The position numbers and the translations under genes were made by a program. DNA of 64,000 nt from Rhodocyclales bacterium. GTDB lineage: Bacteria; Pseudomonadota; Gammaproteobacteria; Burkholderiales; Rhodocyclaceae. The notes under the pieces are model-generated. The model saw only the letters and a list, made by a program, of their open reading frames with translations, did no database searches and had not been told where the DNA came from. Location of the stretch: the NCBI GenBank assembly GCA_016192435.1, contig JACPUD010000007.1, positions 62,001-126,000 on the forward strand. The letters run 5' to 3'. Positions 19,094-28,800 of this stretch are shown piece after piece (position 1 is the stretch's first letter; each line of letters begins with the position of its first letter).

Positions 19094-20351
19094 CACGCGG
19101 CACTTCCGCCCAGCGCGTCGTCCATCGGGGCGACATCCGCTTCCGTTTCATCCCCCACGCCCTGGTGATCCCTTCGGCTGCCGAGCGCAGCGTTCCGCGT
19201 CCCCAGATGCCATTGATGCGATCCATTACCGTCATCAGGGCATCGCTGTTCCTGGCGACGTAGAACATGTCCTGCTGGCGAATTTCCGCCGGCAGCAGGT
19301 TCATCAGCATCACCCCCGCCTTCTGATACTCGTAGCCGGCCCGGTAGATGCGCCTGAGGCCCCAGCGGGCGGCTCGCGTCAGGAGCAAGGTATCGTCGCT
19401 GGGTGTCGGCAGCGGAATCGTCACCGCCTGTGCGTACTGGGGAAGGTCCTGGCGAAACGGACTGGTGCGGATGAACACCTGCACCCGGCCGGCGATCGAG
19501 CCCTGCTGGCGCAACTTGGCGGCCGCGATGGCCACATAGCTCGCCACCGCTTCTTCCAGCGAAGCCAGATCGGACACGTACTGGCCGAAGGATCGGGAGG
19601 AGAGGATCTGCTGCTTGGCCGACGTCGCATCCTCCAGATCGACGCAGGAGTCTCCATTGAGTTCCGCAATGATCCGTTCCATCGTCACCGAGAATTCGCG
19701 CCGCAGTACCTTGGGGTCGGCCCGGCGTAATGCCTCGACAGTACCGATCCCCCGTGCCGTTAACTGCTGGGTCAGTTGGGGACCGACACCCCAGATCTCG
19801 CCGACCGCTATTTGGGAAAACAGGCTTGACCGGTCACCCGCCGACATCCGCCCGAAATCGCACACTCCATCCGTCCCGGCCAACCCCTTCTTGGCCACGT
19901 GGTTGGCCAGCTTGGCCAGGGTCTTGGTGGCGCCATAGCCCACGCATACGGGAATGCCGGTCCACTGTCCGACGCGGCGGCGGATTTGCTGTCCGTACTC
20001 GGCGAGATCGTGACGACCGAAGCCGTCCATCCCCAGGAAGCACTCGTCAATGCTGTAGATCTCCTGGTTGGGGGAGAACTGGGCCAGCACCGCCATCATG
20101 CGGCGGCTGATGTCGGCGTACAGGGCGTAGTTGGACGAGAGTGCGACGATGCCGTGCTTCCGGGCGAGATCCCGCATCTGGAACCAGGGCGCCCCCATCC
20201 GGACGCCGAGAGCCTTGGCTTCGTTGCTGCGGGAGACCGCACAGCCGTCGTTGTTCGACAGGACCACGACCGGCCGCTGCTCCAGCGTGGGATCAAATAT
20301 CCGTTCGCAAGACACGTAGAAGTTGTTGCCGTCGACCAGGGCGACGCTCAT
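19077..20351 (-). CDS. umuC: UmuC-type Y-family DNA polymerase (Pol V catalytic subunit)
   Basis: This 424-residue translesion polymerase starts [20 protein letters not shown] (catalytic Asp7 region). It has [12 protein letters not shown] (catalytic Asp-Glu), [19 protein letters not shown], the HhH segment [11 protein letters not shown], and a C-terminal little-finger region with the DUF4113-type tail seen in UmuC ([14 protein letters not shown]...SPRWTTRW). It is translationally coupled to umuD by a 4-base ATGA overlap. Expression is expected to be SOS-induced from the LexA box before umuD. Length is normal. Confidence 0.95.
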   Translation of the reverse strand: MSVALVDGNNFYVSCERIFDPTLEQRPVVVLSNNDGCAVSRSNEAKALGVRMGAPWFQMRDLARKHGIVALSSNYALYADISRRMMAVLAQFSPNQEIYSIDECFLGMDGFGRHDLAEYGQQIRRRVGQWTGIPVCVGYGATKTLAKLANHVAKKGLAGTDGVCDFGRMSAGDRSSLFSQIAVGEIWGVGPQLTQQLTARGIGTVEALRRADPKVLRREFSVTMERIIAELNGDSCVDLEDATSAKQQILSSRSFGQYVSDLASLEEAVASYVAIAAAKLRQQGSIAGRVQVFIRTSPFRQDLPQYAQAVTIPLPTPSDDTLLLTRAARWGLRRIYRAGYEYQKAGVMLMNLLPAEIRQQDMFYVARNSDALMTVMDRINGIWGRGTLRSAAEGITRAWGMKRKRMSPRWTTRWAEVPRVRCLP

Positions 20352-20755
20352 ACACGGTGGATCGCCCAGCGCACCACTCCCCAGACCGCCAGTTCCTGTT
20401 CGTCCGATACCAGGATGTCCCCCTTGCCCGAGCCATGGGAGCGCAGCAGGACCCCGTCCGGAATCCGGCACACCTGCTTTACCGTGAAGGCACCGTCGAT
20501 CACCGCGATGACGACCTGGCGGTCGGCCGGGGGATGGGCGCGATCCACCACCAGGAGGTCGCCATCGTGAATCCCGAACCCGGTCATCGAGTGACCGGTG
20601 ACGCGCACAAAGAATGTCGCCTCCTCGTGCTCGATCAGGTGCTCGTCGAGGCTGAGGCTTTCTTCCGTGAAATCGGTGGCCGGCGATGGAAATCCTGCCG
20701 GAACGGGTGCCGACAACAGGGGATAGCGGGGCAGGTTTCGGTGTCGGAAAGACAT
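20348..20755 (-). CDS. umuD: UmuD-type SOS mutagenesis protein, self-cleaving serine peptidase
   Basis: The protein has 135 residues from ATG 20755, or 138 from ATG 20764. The LexA-fold S24 peptidase has an Ala-Gly cleavage site in [11 protein letters not shown], catalytic Ser in [20 protein letters not shown] and catalytic Lys in GAFTVKQV. RecA-stimulated cleavage gives UmuD', which joins UmuC to form Pol V. The LexA-like operator covers the start-codon region, so the transcript has at most a very short leader. For that reason I prefer the inner ATG, though no clear ribosome-binding site precedes either. Coupled to umuC by ATGA overlap. Confidence 0.92.
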   Translation of the reverse strand: MSFRHRNLPRYPLLSAPVPAGFPSPATDFTEESLSLDEHLIEHEEATFFVRVTGHSMTGFGIHDGDLLVVDRAHPPADRQVVIAVIDGAFTVKQVCRIPDGVLLRSHGSGKGDILVSDEQELAVWGVVRWAIHRV

Positions 20756-20775
20756 ACTGGACATATGACCAGTAT
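20754..20775. promoter_or_regulatory. LexA (SOS) box overlapping the umuD start
   Basis: Perfect 7-bp arms ATACTGG and CCAGTAT are separated by 8 bases, giving the CTG-N10-CAG core of a LexA operator. It overlaps both candidate umuD start codons, an unusual position; operators normally overlap the promoter. Confidence 0.85.
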
Positions 20776-20795
20776 GCGGCAGCGGCGGCAGCTCG

Positions 20796-21476
20796 TCAAG
20801 CCGAGGGCGAATCCTCTCCTGGGAACAGGCTCGGTGGCGAGGCCGGTTTGACTCGGGATGCCGGCCGAGGGTCGGCAACGGCGCGGAACCGGCCGGGAGC
20901 GAACTGTTGCAGGAAGCCACGGACCTGGTCTTCCCGATCGGAAGTGAGCCACGCCAGCCATGCATCGTCGTCAAGCACGACGACACTTCGTTTCTCGTCG
21001 CCGGGCTTGTGGAAGCGGTGCATCAGGGGATGTTCGTCGGCGTTGATGGTCAGCATCGTGAAGGACCAGGTTGTCTCCTCGTCTTTACCGCCTCTCGATT
21101 CCCACAGGCCGGCCAGGCCAAACGGCTTGCCATCCTCGCGCTCGATACGCCAGCGGACGGCCTTGCCGGATTCGTAGTTCGGCTCGAAGAACGCCTGGAC
21201 CGGGATCACGCAGAATTGGCAATGGCGCCAGGCATTGCGAAAGCTGGACTTCTCGGCCACGGTTTCCGACCTGGCGTTATAGGTCATCTTGGCAAGTTTG
21301 GGGTCAGCCCAATGGGGCAACAGACCGAAGGTGCCGGGCAGTCATGCGTCGGGCTTGATATTGGCGAGGACGGGGCCAATGGATCCCGGATAGCAATCGC
21401 TGAAGTCGAAGACCGGTGGATCGATGTCGAATCGGGCCAGAGCTTCAGATTTGGGCGGGCGGTAGTTGCTGCACAT
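20796..21476 (-). pseudogene. SRAP (YedK/HMCES-type) abasic-site protein gene with in-frame TGA
   Basis: The intact frame starts ATG 21476 with MCSNYRPP, giving the catalytic Cys2 that cross-links to abasic sites in single-stranded DNA. At codon 45 (21342-21344) a TGA interrupts, after which the same frame continues LPGTFGLLPHWAD, TYNARSETV, PVQAFFEPNYE (conserved Glu) and HPLMHRFHKPGDEKR (conserved His) to 20796. Nothing else is shifted or lost, so this is a single nonsense change (TGG to TGA is the simplest) or a sequencing error. A TTG at 21320 could restart the protein but without Cys2. It lies directly before umuDC, consistent with a DNA-damage cluster. Confidence 0.8.
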
Positions 21477-21555
21477 CGAGATATCTTATCCTTCAGGGAT
21501 TGGAATTCCGGGCCAGCCAGGAACAGCACCCACCGCAATCGGAGCAAGGAACACC

Positions 21556-21894
21556 ATGGCGACGAAGAAGATCAACTTCTGCAAACTCGCGGACCTGCGC
21601 ATTCGGCTGGGTCTGACCCAGGCTGAATTTTGGAACCGCTACGGAGTGAAGCAGTCAGCCGCCTCGCGCTATGAACGGGACGATGACCCGGTGCACGTAC
21701 CGCATGGCGTAGCCATGCTGATCTGGCTGCATCAAATAGGCGAATTGACAGAGGAACAGCTTGACCGAGCTGTGGCTGCGACGAAGTCGGTCGTCAGAAC
21801 TCGACCGGACCTGACCGGGGCAATGCTGAAGCCCAGGTCGACGCGATCGGACAAGGGAAAACCGGCAAAGCGTAGAGGGATTCGACGGGATTGA
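21556..21894 (+). CDS. XRE-type helix-turn-helix protein (112 aa)
   Basis: It starts MATKKINFCKLADLRIRLGL after AGGAAC at 21543-21548. The HTH covers residues about 11-45 (LRIRLGLTQAEFWNRYGVKQ, then SAASRYE), a Cro/CI-like fold of the kind that carries a W/F in the turn (TQ.EFW..(Y/V)GV.QS..SRYE). A basic, disordered tail follows (KPRSTRSDKGKPAKRRGIRRD, quoted in part). It is divergent from the SRAP gene. Role as transcriptional regulator inferred; targets unknown. Confidence 0.75.
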   Translation: MATKKINFCKLADLRIRLGLTQAEFWNRYGVKQSAASRYERDDDPVHVPHGVAMLIWLHQIGELTEEQLDRAVAATKSVVRTRPDLTGAMLKPRSTRSDKGKPAKRRGIRRD

Positions 21895-21898
21895 GCGT

Positions 21899-22021
21899 CT
21901 AGGATTCGGCGTGTTCGCGTTCGAAGTGCTTGATTTCGTCCGATACGGCCCTGAATGCGCCGACGAGCGGTGCGAAGTAGAGCCGCAAACTGCGTACAAA
22001 AATCCTCTCAATGTCAATCAT
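21899..22021 (-). CDS. small hypothetical protein (40 aa)
   Basis: ATG 22021 opens MIDIERIFVRSLRLYFAPLV, then GAFRAVSDEIKHFEREHAES. A GGATAGG sequence lies about 10 bases upstream. The composition is amphipathic-helical with a hydrophobic core (LRLYFAPLVGAF). It is convergent with the XRE gene and separated from it by 4 bases. Small proteins with an R.Y.APL.GA core seem familiar from other betaproteobacteria, but I could not check this. No function proposed. Confidence 0.45.
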   Translation of the reverse strand: MIDIERIFVRSLRLYFAPLVGAFRAVSDEIKHFEREHAES

Positions 22022-22289
22022 GGTTGATCATACCTATCCGAGGCTCAATGCTGGTCGCGAGCAGGGTGAGGAAGCATAGCACTCCAAGGTTTCAATGGGT
22101 CCGGGCATCGGACTTGGAAGCGCGATTGAGATAGCTACGAGACTTCTTGATCAGCGTTTGGCGTGCAGTCTGGTCAATTCGACGCGCGCATCAAGACGTA
22201 TAGCCCGCGGGCCAGATGACTGCTATTTTGCTCCGTCGTCGCAGGTCAATCCGCAGCGAGCAATCACCACTTAAGCATTCCTATTGGGT
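22022..22289. other. 268-base gene-free stretch
   Basis: No supported gene or strong secondary structure. It separates the 40-aa ORF from the antitoxin-like ORF, both on the minus strand. Confidence 0.35.
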
Positions 22290-22520
22290 CTACTCTCGGC
22301 CAACCGGATCAAAAGCCATCACCTCGCCACCGTGACGCTTAGGATCAAAGGAAGCCAGCATCGCGTCCGTCAGCGGAGTGCGCAGTTGCCTCCGATGGTC
22401 CAGAACGCTATTCGACTTCGAAACCAAGGCATTTGCTTTCGAGAGGGCGCGGGAAGCCCTGCGCGTGCTGAAGAGCAGCTTGGCAATGGTGGGCAACAGT
22501 TGTTTCTTGGCCTCCTTCAT
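22290..22520 (-). CDS. antitoxin-like small protein (76 aa), partner not found
   Basis: The ORF starts MKEAKKQLLPTIAKLLFSTR and ends FDPKRHGGEVMAFDPVGRE. The C-terminal FDP.(R)HGGEVMA..PVG.E pattern is one I associate with tails of type II antitoxins, where it contacts the toxin, but the family name is uncertain. The 5' flank contains a TTGAC-N11-GTCAA inverted repeat (22521-22541 region) overlapping a TATAAT-like element, as expected for an autoregulated antitoxin promoter. No toxin gene follows within 270 bases, so it is solitary or a remnant. Confidence 0.4.
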   Translation of the reverse strand: MKEAKKQLLPTIAKLLFSTRRASRALSKANALVSKSNSVLDHRRQLRTPLTDAMLASFDPKRHGGEVMAFDPVGRE

Positions 22521-22609
22521 ATTGACAATTATAGTCAGTCAAACTGTGCACGATTTGTACAAGATCAAATGAGCTCAGTTCGTTCAACATTAACGCCCGA
22601 ACGTCTGGC

Positions 22610-23176
22610 TCAGATTGAAAATCGCACTCTTTTCTCGATGTTCCCGCCGACTGCGATCCACCCCAATCGATTGGCCTTGGCGTCATCAAGCGCGTGATGC
22701 CGACGCAGCCCTTTGGCAAAGGCCTCTTCGACAGCCAAATTGAAGACTGGATCTTGTGCCAGGATCAGCGGCCTTCGGTCAAGGTTCGCAGGCCATATCT
22801 TGTTGCTGTAGAAAATTGCCTGAATCATCGGCCAGTCGTACTGCAAACTGTCGGTGGCCATTTGTACCGGCTCGTCGAATCCCGCCAACCAGCTCCCGAG
22901 CCGCTGCGTCAGCTCGATCGGCGCTATTTTTTCGCCATTGTCCAGTAGAGGCAGAACGTTCTCGCGCACCCATGGCGTGACATTCGGCAAGTAGCCCTCG
23001 GGCTCCAGCTCGGCGTAGAAATCCCGCAAGCCATCTTCAGATACCAATCCAATCGAAATCAGGCGCGGGTAGCGCTGGTCGATACCCGTGAATTCGGTAT
23101 CGAAAAACACGCGGAGGGAACCCGGAGTCTCGGAGTAACCTGGGTGCTCCAAATCATCAAAACTTGGGCGGCTCAT
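22610..23176 (-). CDS. DEDDh-type 3'-5' exoribonuclease of the Rv2179c/RNase-AS type
   Basis: The 188-residue protein shows the DEDDh exonuclease motifs: VFFDTEFTGID (Asp-x-Glu), SDSLQYDW-like MATDSLQYDW (second Asp) and RRHHALDDAKANR (His and last Asp). Family members degrade RNA from the 3' end; Rv2179c was characterised as an exoribonuclease. There is no fused domain. The gene stands alone within the accessory region. Exonucleases of this group are found in phages and islands, so transfer with the island is likely. Substrate is not deducible. Confidence 0.82.
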   Translation of the reverse strand: MSRPSFDDLEHPGYSETPGSLRVFFDTEFTGIDQRYPRLISIGLVSEDGLRDFYAELEPEGYLPNVTPWVRENVLPLLDNGEKIAPIELTQRLGSWLAGFDEPVQMATDSLQYDWPMIQAIFYSNKIWPANLDRRPLILAQDPVFNLAVEEAFAKGLRRHHALDDAKANRLGWIAVGGNIEKRVRFSI

Positions 23177-23485
23177 CGACCAATTATCTCTAGAACGCTG
23201 TGGTCCGACAATCCCCGGTCAGGTCACTACCGGGCGCCCAACACGCTGATCTTCTTCCTGAAGACACTGTTATGCGTAGGTTGAATTCGCGTTGATCGCC
23301 GCCAATCAACCGTTGGCGTGCGTTTCGTCCCACAACTTCACATAATCGACGACTGTGCATAATCGGCCAAAGCGGGCAATTATTGAAGTGGCCTATTAAG
23401 TCCCCCTTCGGTCGAGATCGGTCGTTGGGAGCGGATAGAGAGGCAACGCGTACGACATGGCGTCAGCAACGACAAAGCAGGCTCC
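23177..23485. other. 309-base gene-free stretch with CATAATCG repeats
   Basis: Contains two CATAATCG units 17 bases apart (23341-23348 and 23358-23365). The second belongs to the 19-base sequence 23356-23374 that is nearly repeated at 4474-4492. No gene is supported. Confidence 0.5.
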
Positions 23486-24301
23486 CTAGCTCTCTTTCTG
23501 GTCGTCCCATCTAGTCCACAGATCAATAAAGTGAAGTTTTAACCCTGGGAGCTCCACAGTGACTGAAATTGGTTCGGTATTGGATAGGACCATGCATTCT
23601 TCTTCGCGCAGAACCTCATGCATGCGTGAGATCACCTGCGAAACCGGCCCCACCTGACCGCGCACTCGCCTGAACTGCGCCCACGTTGCCAGTGACAAGT
23701 ATGGATTCGTGACGGGGAAACCGTATCCATTCGTTCGAGCGACATGTCGCGAAACGACGAACAGATAAACGGCCGTGACGCGTTGCGGTCCGCTCAGTTT
23801 TAGTCGCAATGCCTGCGCGACCTCAACCGGAGATGTGACGGCAATCCACTCGACCACTCTCTCAGCCCACGTTTCAACCTCCTCGGACAGATTTCGAGCC
23901 TTGCTCCGAAGCTCCCGGATAGAGTTTGTCGCGTAATCCTGCCATTTGAGCTGTATAAGAGCCAGCTCACCATTGGTTCGGTCAAAGATGGCAGCGTCAA
24001 CGTCAGTGAGTCGCTTCCCGTTCTTCCGAAGGATGATGCCGGTGTCCACGCATAGGTATCTCCTCCCGCCGAACACGCTATAAATCTCCTCACGGAACCA
24101 TGCCTCCCGCAAGGATGAAGCGATATTCCTAGAAGCAGAATTGCGCCACTGGGCAATCGTATGAAATCCGACAAGTGGATTCCTTGACAGGGATGAAACC
24201 GGCCTCAGAACAAATCCATTTCCTAAATCAATCAGCATTGGCAGCAGCGGCGTAGACAGCTTTCCAATGGACTCAGCATCCTCAGCCGTGATTGTTCTCA
24301 A
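23486..24301 (-). pseudogene. 5'-truncated gene with PD-(D/E)XK-like nuclease segment
   Basis: Up to 271 residues are open from a TTG at 24301; the first ATG is about 20 codons in, and an in-frame stop lies at 24350-24352. The segment REEIYSVFGGRRYLCVDTGI, then TDVDAAIFDRTNGELALIQL followed by KWQD, fits a restriction-endonuclease fold with Asp...Gln-x-Lys in place of (D/E)xK. A helical region and a C-terminal beta-rich part follow. The lack of a proper start and the abrupt junction with a fragment of another nuclease gene suggest the 5' part was lost. It may still be expressed. The family is not recognised by name. Confidence 0.55.
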
Positions 24302-24554
24302 GCATGCGCTCGGATTGGCGACGAATGAGAAGGGGCGCTTTTCTGTTTGCTACCTTTACTACGACTGGCCGTGTCCTGAATCCGAGATCCACCATCTTGA
24401 GGTGGGTCGGTTTGGGAGCCGCATCGGAAGCGAGCTGAGGTTTCGCGCCATGACCTACCAGGATCTTTTCCGTCGACTGATGAGTAGCTGCAGTTCCGCC
24501 GACAAGAAATACCTTGAGTATCTTCGCGACAGATATTTCGGGGATGCTGCATGA
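24267..24554 (+). pseudogene. 3' fragment of a PGN_0703-type putative restriction endonuclease
   Basis: The 95 codons read VLKHALGLATNEKGRFSVCY, LYYDWPCPESEIHHLEVGRF, MTYQDLFRRLMSS, then YLEYLRDRYF. The pattern (LYLYYD...E...H..E...F..RI..(E/D).(R)F..(M)TYQ(D/E)LF..L....Y..YL..RYF) is the C-terminal end of PGN_0703-family putative restriction endonucleases, as I recall them. The N-terminal catalytic part is missing and its place is taken by the oppositely oriented nuclease-like gene, with which it overlaps by 35 bases. I read this as a deletion scar. Confidence 0.55.
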
Positions 24555-24853
24555 CTGGCTATCGAGTTGCGGCTACCAAGTGACCGCATTGAGAACCAGG
24601 CGATCATCTAAGAAATGCAATGATGAATTTATGACCGGCAATTCCAGTGGCAGCCCGCCGTCAGGATCATTCCTGAAAGAAACTTGAGGAGAAAATCATA
24701 ATTGTCGCCGTCCTACCTGCGGGTGCAATGGTCGCCGGACAGTCTTGTCGCACATTCTCGGTCGAATTTGCGAACTCCAATGCTTTTAAAGTTTCATCTT
24801 TCAGAGCTGCATGGTTGCGTTGACAACGTGCAAGGGTGATTTTTTGCAGGACA
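24555..24853. other. 299-base gene-free stretch
   Basis: Short open frames here have no coding character. It is downstream of the two-gene recombinase operon and might contain its terminator, but no clear hairpin with a T-run was seen. Confidence 0.35.
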
Positions 24854-25870
24854 TTATTCACTCTGACTCTCTTCCAAGAACTCAAGCCGATCACGCGCCC
24901 CTGCAACAATCTCAGGGCGATTGTGTACAACGAGAGGGACCAACTTGCGACGTTTTGTCCCGGCCCTTTCGGCTAGGCAAACATCGACGTCAACCAGGGA
25001 GTGCGATGCTAGGGCATACCCTAGTAGCTGCATGGCCACACCATCCTTATCACCGCTAAGAAGAAACTCGGAGGAGGAGTCGTCTGTAAGTCGCTGCCAC
25101 TCAGGATCATCATCCTTTCCCGCCAAGAGAAAACTTCCATCCCGCCCCCCTGGCGTCAGTTGGCAGCGCCGCAGTTTGAAGGTATTGATCGAGTGAAGTT
25201 CGGCAGGAACTTTACGACCACCACCTAGTTCCCGCTCCCCCAATGATGAGTAGGTGATTGTTTGGGCCGCCCCTCCAGCGCGAGCATAAGTTCTTCTTGA
25301 AACGAGCTCGTCTGGGCTTTTAGCAAATGCCGTTAACGCCTCCTCGAGAGTAATGCCGCGCTCCTCCGCCGTTCTTACCATGCTGTTTCCCGCGTCGACT
25401 GCGGCCATCGAAATCTTGGCGGTTGCTGTGGCAATTTGTCCGGCCTCTAAAAGTGCAGTAGCTTCAATTGAGGGAGCAGGATTTGCGATTTGTCGGGACT
25501 TGTCAGTGGAACCATTAGAATCGGTTTCCGAGCGGCTCTGTCCGGTACTGGCGACTCCTTCAGGAGAGAAGGCTGATGCAGTTTCGCTCTCGATGTTGGT
25601 TATCAGCGATCCTTGTGCGGTTCCTGCGACGACAAGCTTCAAGATCGTGTTCAACGAGAAATCGATGACAAGCTCGCAGTGGCTGCCATCCGGCTGTACT
25701 TTTCTGAGGTCCGACGCAGCCTGCCGCAATCGGTGTATCCCGGTTGAAAATTTCACGGGATGGCCGGGCCAGGCAATTGCAGTGGATCCAACGACACCGT
25801 ACCGATTGGCCGCAAGACATTCCAAATCGAGATGTCTTTTCTTGATGTTGCTTTTTGGTTGTTTCCTCAT
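24854..25870 (-). CDS. unrecognised 338-aa protein, partner of the giant recombinase
   Basis: It starts MRKQPKSNIKKRHLDLECLA and overlaps the stop region of the giant recombinase gene by 4 bases, so the two are translationally coupled. A basic N-terminus is followed by a compact segment (to about 85), a low-complexity Ser/Thr/Glu linker (about 95-130), then an Ala-rich helical region (SIEATALLEAGQIATATAKIS) and a C-terminal mixed domain with TFKLRRCQLTPGGRDGSFLL. No domain I know is visible. The architecture (globular, linker, helical, globular) fits an accessory DNA-binding or co-recombinase protein. Compare the small third proteins of recombinase-trio systems. Confidence 0.7.
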   Translation of the reverse strand: MRKQPKSNIKKRHLDLECLAANRYGVVGSTAIAWPGHPVKFSTGIHRLRQAASDLRKVQPDGSHCELVIDFSLNTILKLVVAGTAQGSLITNIESETASAFSPEGVASTGQSRSETDSNGSTDKSRQIANPAPSIEATALLEAGQIATATAKISMAAVDAGNSMVRTAEERGITLEEALTAFAKSPDELVSRRTYARAGGAAQTITYSSLGERELGGGRKVPAELHSINTFKLRRCQLTPGGRDGSFLLAGKDDDPEWQRLTDDSSSEFLLSGDKDGVAMQLLGYALASHSLVDVDVCLAERAGTKRRKLVPLVVHNRPEIVAGARDRLEFLEESQSE

Positions 25871-28800
25871 CGTGTTACTCCTTGGTTCAAAAGCAGTAGT
25901 GAAAGAACGCAGACACCCACGGAAAACGAGACCTGGGGTGATGCCCGTGGACTACTTCGATATGTCCTATTTCTGGCAGGAATAAATCGGAGAATTGCTC
26001 GACTGCCGCGTGGAAAATGGCGGTCCGGGATGCCGCGGCATTTAGTGATGCCTGATGCGTTCAATCGATCGATCAAGTAGCTATCAACCGCGGAACTGAT
26101 GCCATGTTTCAGCACAATCTCGGTGTCGATGCCATTGGCCTTCCAAACACCAATCCAAGGTTCCATTTCCAAGATATCCTCCGGATTCGAAAAGTTCCAC
26201 ACGTCACCAATGGAAGAGAGAGATGCAACGATGCGACTGAGCGCCATATAGGGTGGCGATACCGCATGCATTGCAATCACAAGGCCGGTGGAGGATATCG
26301 AGTCAGCGAAAATTCTCCGACTGACGTCCTTTCTCCCCCTCAAAGGCATGGGACGACGGCGATTGACCAGATTCATTCCGCTTTCTAGCTGACGTGCGAA
26401 TGCCCCAGGTAGTCGAGAAGCCATGAGTGATTTCTGTTCTGATTCGCCGAGAAGTCGCAAGCCAACATAAAATGCCGTACTCGCCAAAGGCACCCCTGCG
26501 CTGCCGTTAGGACGCCAGGGAATGTGGTCAAGCTCTTCAGTAACGAGGCTGGACAAGTCTATGACCTTGGCTCCCGAATCCAGCTCGGATCTGTCTGTAA
26601 AATTCTCAAAGAGATCCGGAATGTAGGATTTCTGGCGGCTGCATCGCTTTCGATATGTTGCGTCAGGTACACCCGTCACTTTCGCGAAAAATGTTGTCGA
26701 TCGTGAGCAGTTCATTGCGTCGTTGATTTTCGTAACCCAGTTACGTCGGGGCACGTCAAAGTCGTGGCAATAATTCTCCATTGAGATGTCAGGAGCGCTT
26801 TGTCCGGCTTGGACGCAGATATGGAATATTCCTTGCCGCAACTCAAGTGTCTTGCCGGCTCGATCTTGAAAATCCGGGTCCAGCAGCGCGTGGATGTCGC
26901 GCGATATGACTGTGTCACGAGTGTCATGTGGTCGAATGACCGGAGAGCCGGTGGCGTGCCAAAGCGCTTCTGTGATCAAGGTGTGAATTCTTCGGGCGGC
27001 ATCATTGTTCCGCGGATCATGGTCATCACCGAACAGCGGAACAAGTTTGTCATTTTGAAAGCGTGCGGCACGCAGCGCGCAAATGGCACGAAGATTGTCA
27101 GTGAGTTCCGGATCTTTAATGAGGAGCACCCGCAAGGCATTGTCACTTTTCAGGTTTGCGCCGGCTCCCCAGGTAATCGCAAGATGCGCATCCGCGACAT
27201 CAAGTGCCATGTCGCCAAGGCGCAGGCATGCTATGGCATCCCACCGATGCGGCTGTTCGAGGATTAGCCTCAACGCAGTGGCGGCGAGATGCCAATCATC
27301 CCCCGGCGTGGCTTGCATTGCTGAGAGGAGGCTTATCGCAGTGCTCACTTCACGGGCAGAGGGCATTTCCGCATACTGCAGGGCGGCGGGGGGTGGACCG
27401 GCTCGACGATGGGTCCGCACATCTAGTCCCATCCATTGCAGAGCGTGGTTAACGGCTGTTCGCGCCGGAGAATCACTGCGGGATCCATCGTCGTCAGTGA
27501 GGCAGGAAACAACGAGAGCCCGCCAATTCACTTGATCAAAGCCGATTTCTGCAATCGCGATAGAAGCTTTGCTGAAAAACTCACGTGCGCCGGCTTCATA
27601 TCGCATCACAGTCGAAACATTCTCCTGCAATGTGCATAAATGCATCAGATAGCCGACTGAAAGTGCGTCGGGGCTGGATCTCTCCAAGTCAGCGTATACA
27701 ATCTTGAGATACCCCAATAGCCACGAGAGCACGGCTTTGTGGGAAGCGCCCCTTTGGACTTTTCGGCCCGCTTTACGAAGCACACGCCGTATGACGTTGA
27801 GGCTACGCAAGCGCCTTTGGCGCGGGCGTGTATCGAACTTGGGAGGCTCAATGACGCCAATAAGGTGACGAGCAGCGGTCTCCGGGCGCGATGTTCGCGC
27901 AAAGCGGAATGCGCGGATCCACCCAAATAGCAGTCCCGGTATTCGAAGTGACAGATAGGCTGCTGTGCAATCCATGATGAAGCGGAGCCCTCGCCCTCGC
28001 GCTTGCGGAACGGCAACCGACAAGAATCGATCTACTTCTTTGTTGATACGATCACAGTCAACCAGCGCACCCGGCGTACGCTTTAACTGATAAAGAAGCC
28101 GGACGGTAATGCTAGACATCCAAACTCGACGAATCCCTAAGCTCGGAGATATGCAATCAACGAAGAATTTGTTCTGATGCCGGTAGACAGCTCCGTGCTG
28201 CAACGCGTGAATAAATCCATCGAGTTCCGCCGGAACAACCACTCCGTCCTCGAGAATCAAACTCAGCGCTACACCAAGCCATCCGTTGGGAGGGGCATGG
28301 CTGCGCCACATCCTGAAGATGTCAGGGAGGAAGGACGCCAAGAGGAGCGTGTTGTCTTTGAATGGGCAGGGCTCGGAAGCGAATTTTTTGCGAAAGGTCC
28401 AATGCGGGCGCGTCTGCAGGAGTTTGGGTATGTAGATGGGCATGTTCGTATTGATCGATCGCGCCGGCAGCGCCCGCGGATTTAATGCAGGTGGTGCTGG
28501 CAGAGATAGCGTCATCAGCCAGTCATTTGTGACAGCAGAACAGGCTGTGAGAGACTCCAGCGGAACCACTGCGCTCCAACTGCCGAACGTTTCCTGGCCA
28601 TGGTTCCCGCGACCCATGCTGCCCATGATGTCTGCGCTGTCGAGACCCACGCTTCGGCACAGCCAGTCGAGAAAATGGCGCCCACCGTTGTTCTTGATTC
28701 CATAGGCGGTATAGACCACGGACAGGTCATCAGAGCCTAAGGCCACGACCTGATTGCCATCGTCGAATCTGAAGAACAATGGCTGGCGGTCCCCATCAAC

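Noticed and set aside
20796-21476. SRAP gene as a selenoprotein
   Set aside because: The TGA position is not a conserved Cys site as far as I recall and no obvious downstream hairpin was identified; nonsense mutation is simpler. Kept only as a check item.
24667-24930. 87-codon open frame on the minus strand
   Set aside because: It overlaps the end of the 338-aa gene and has no coding character or homology I recognise.
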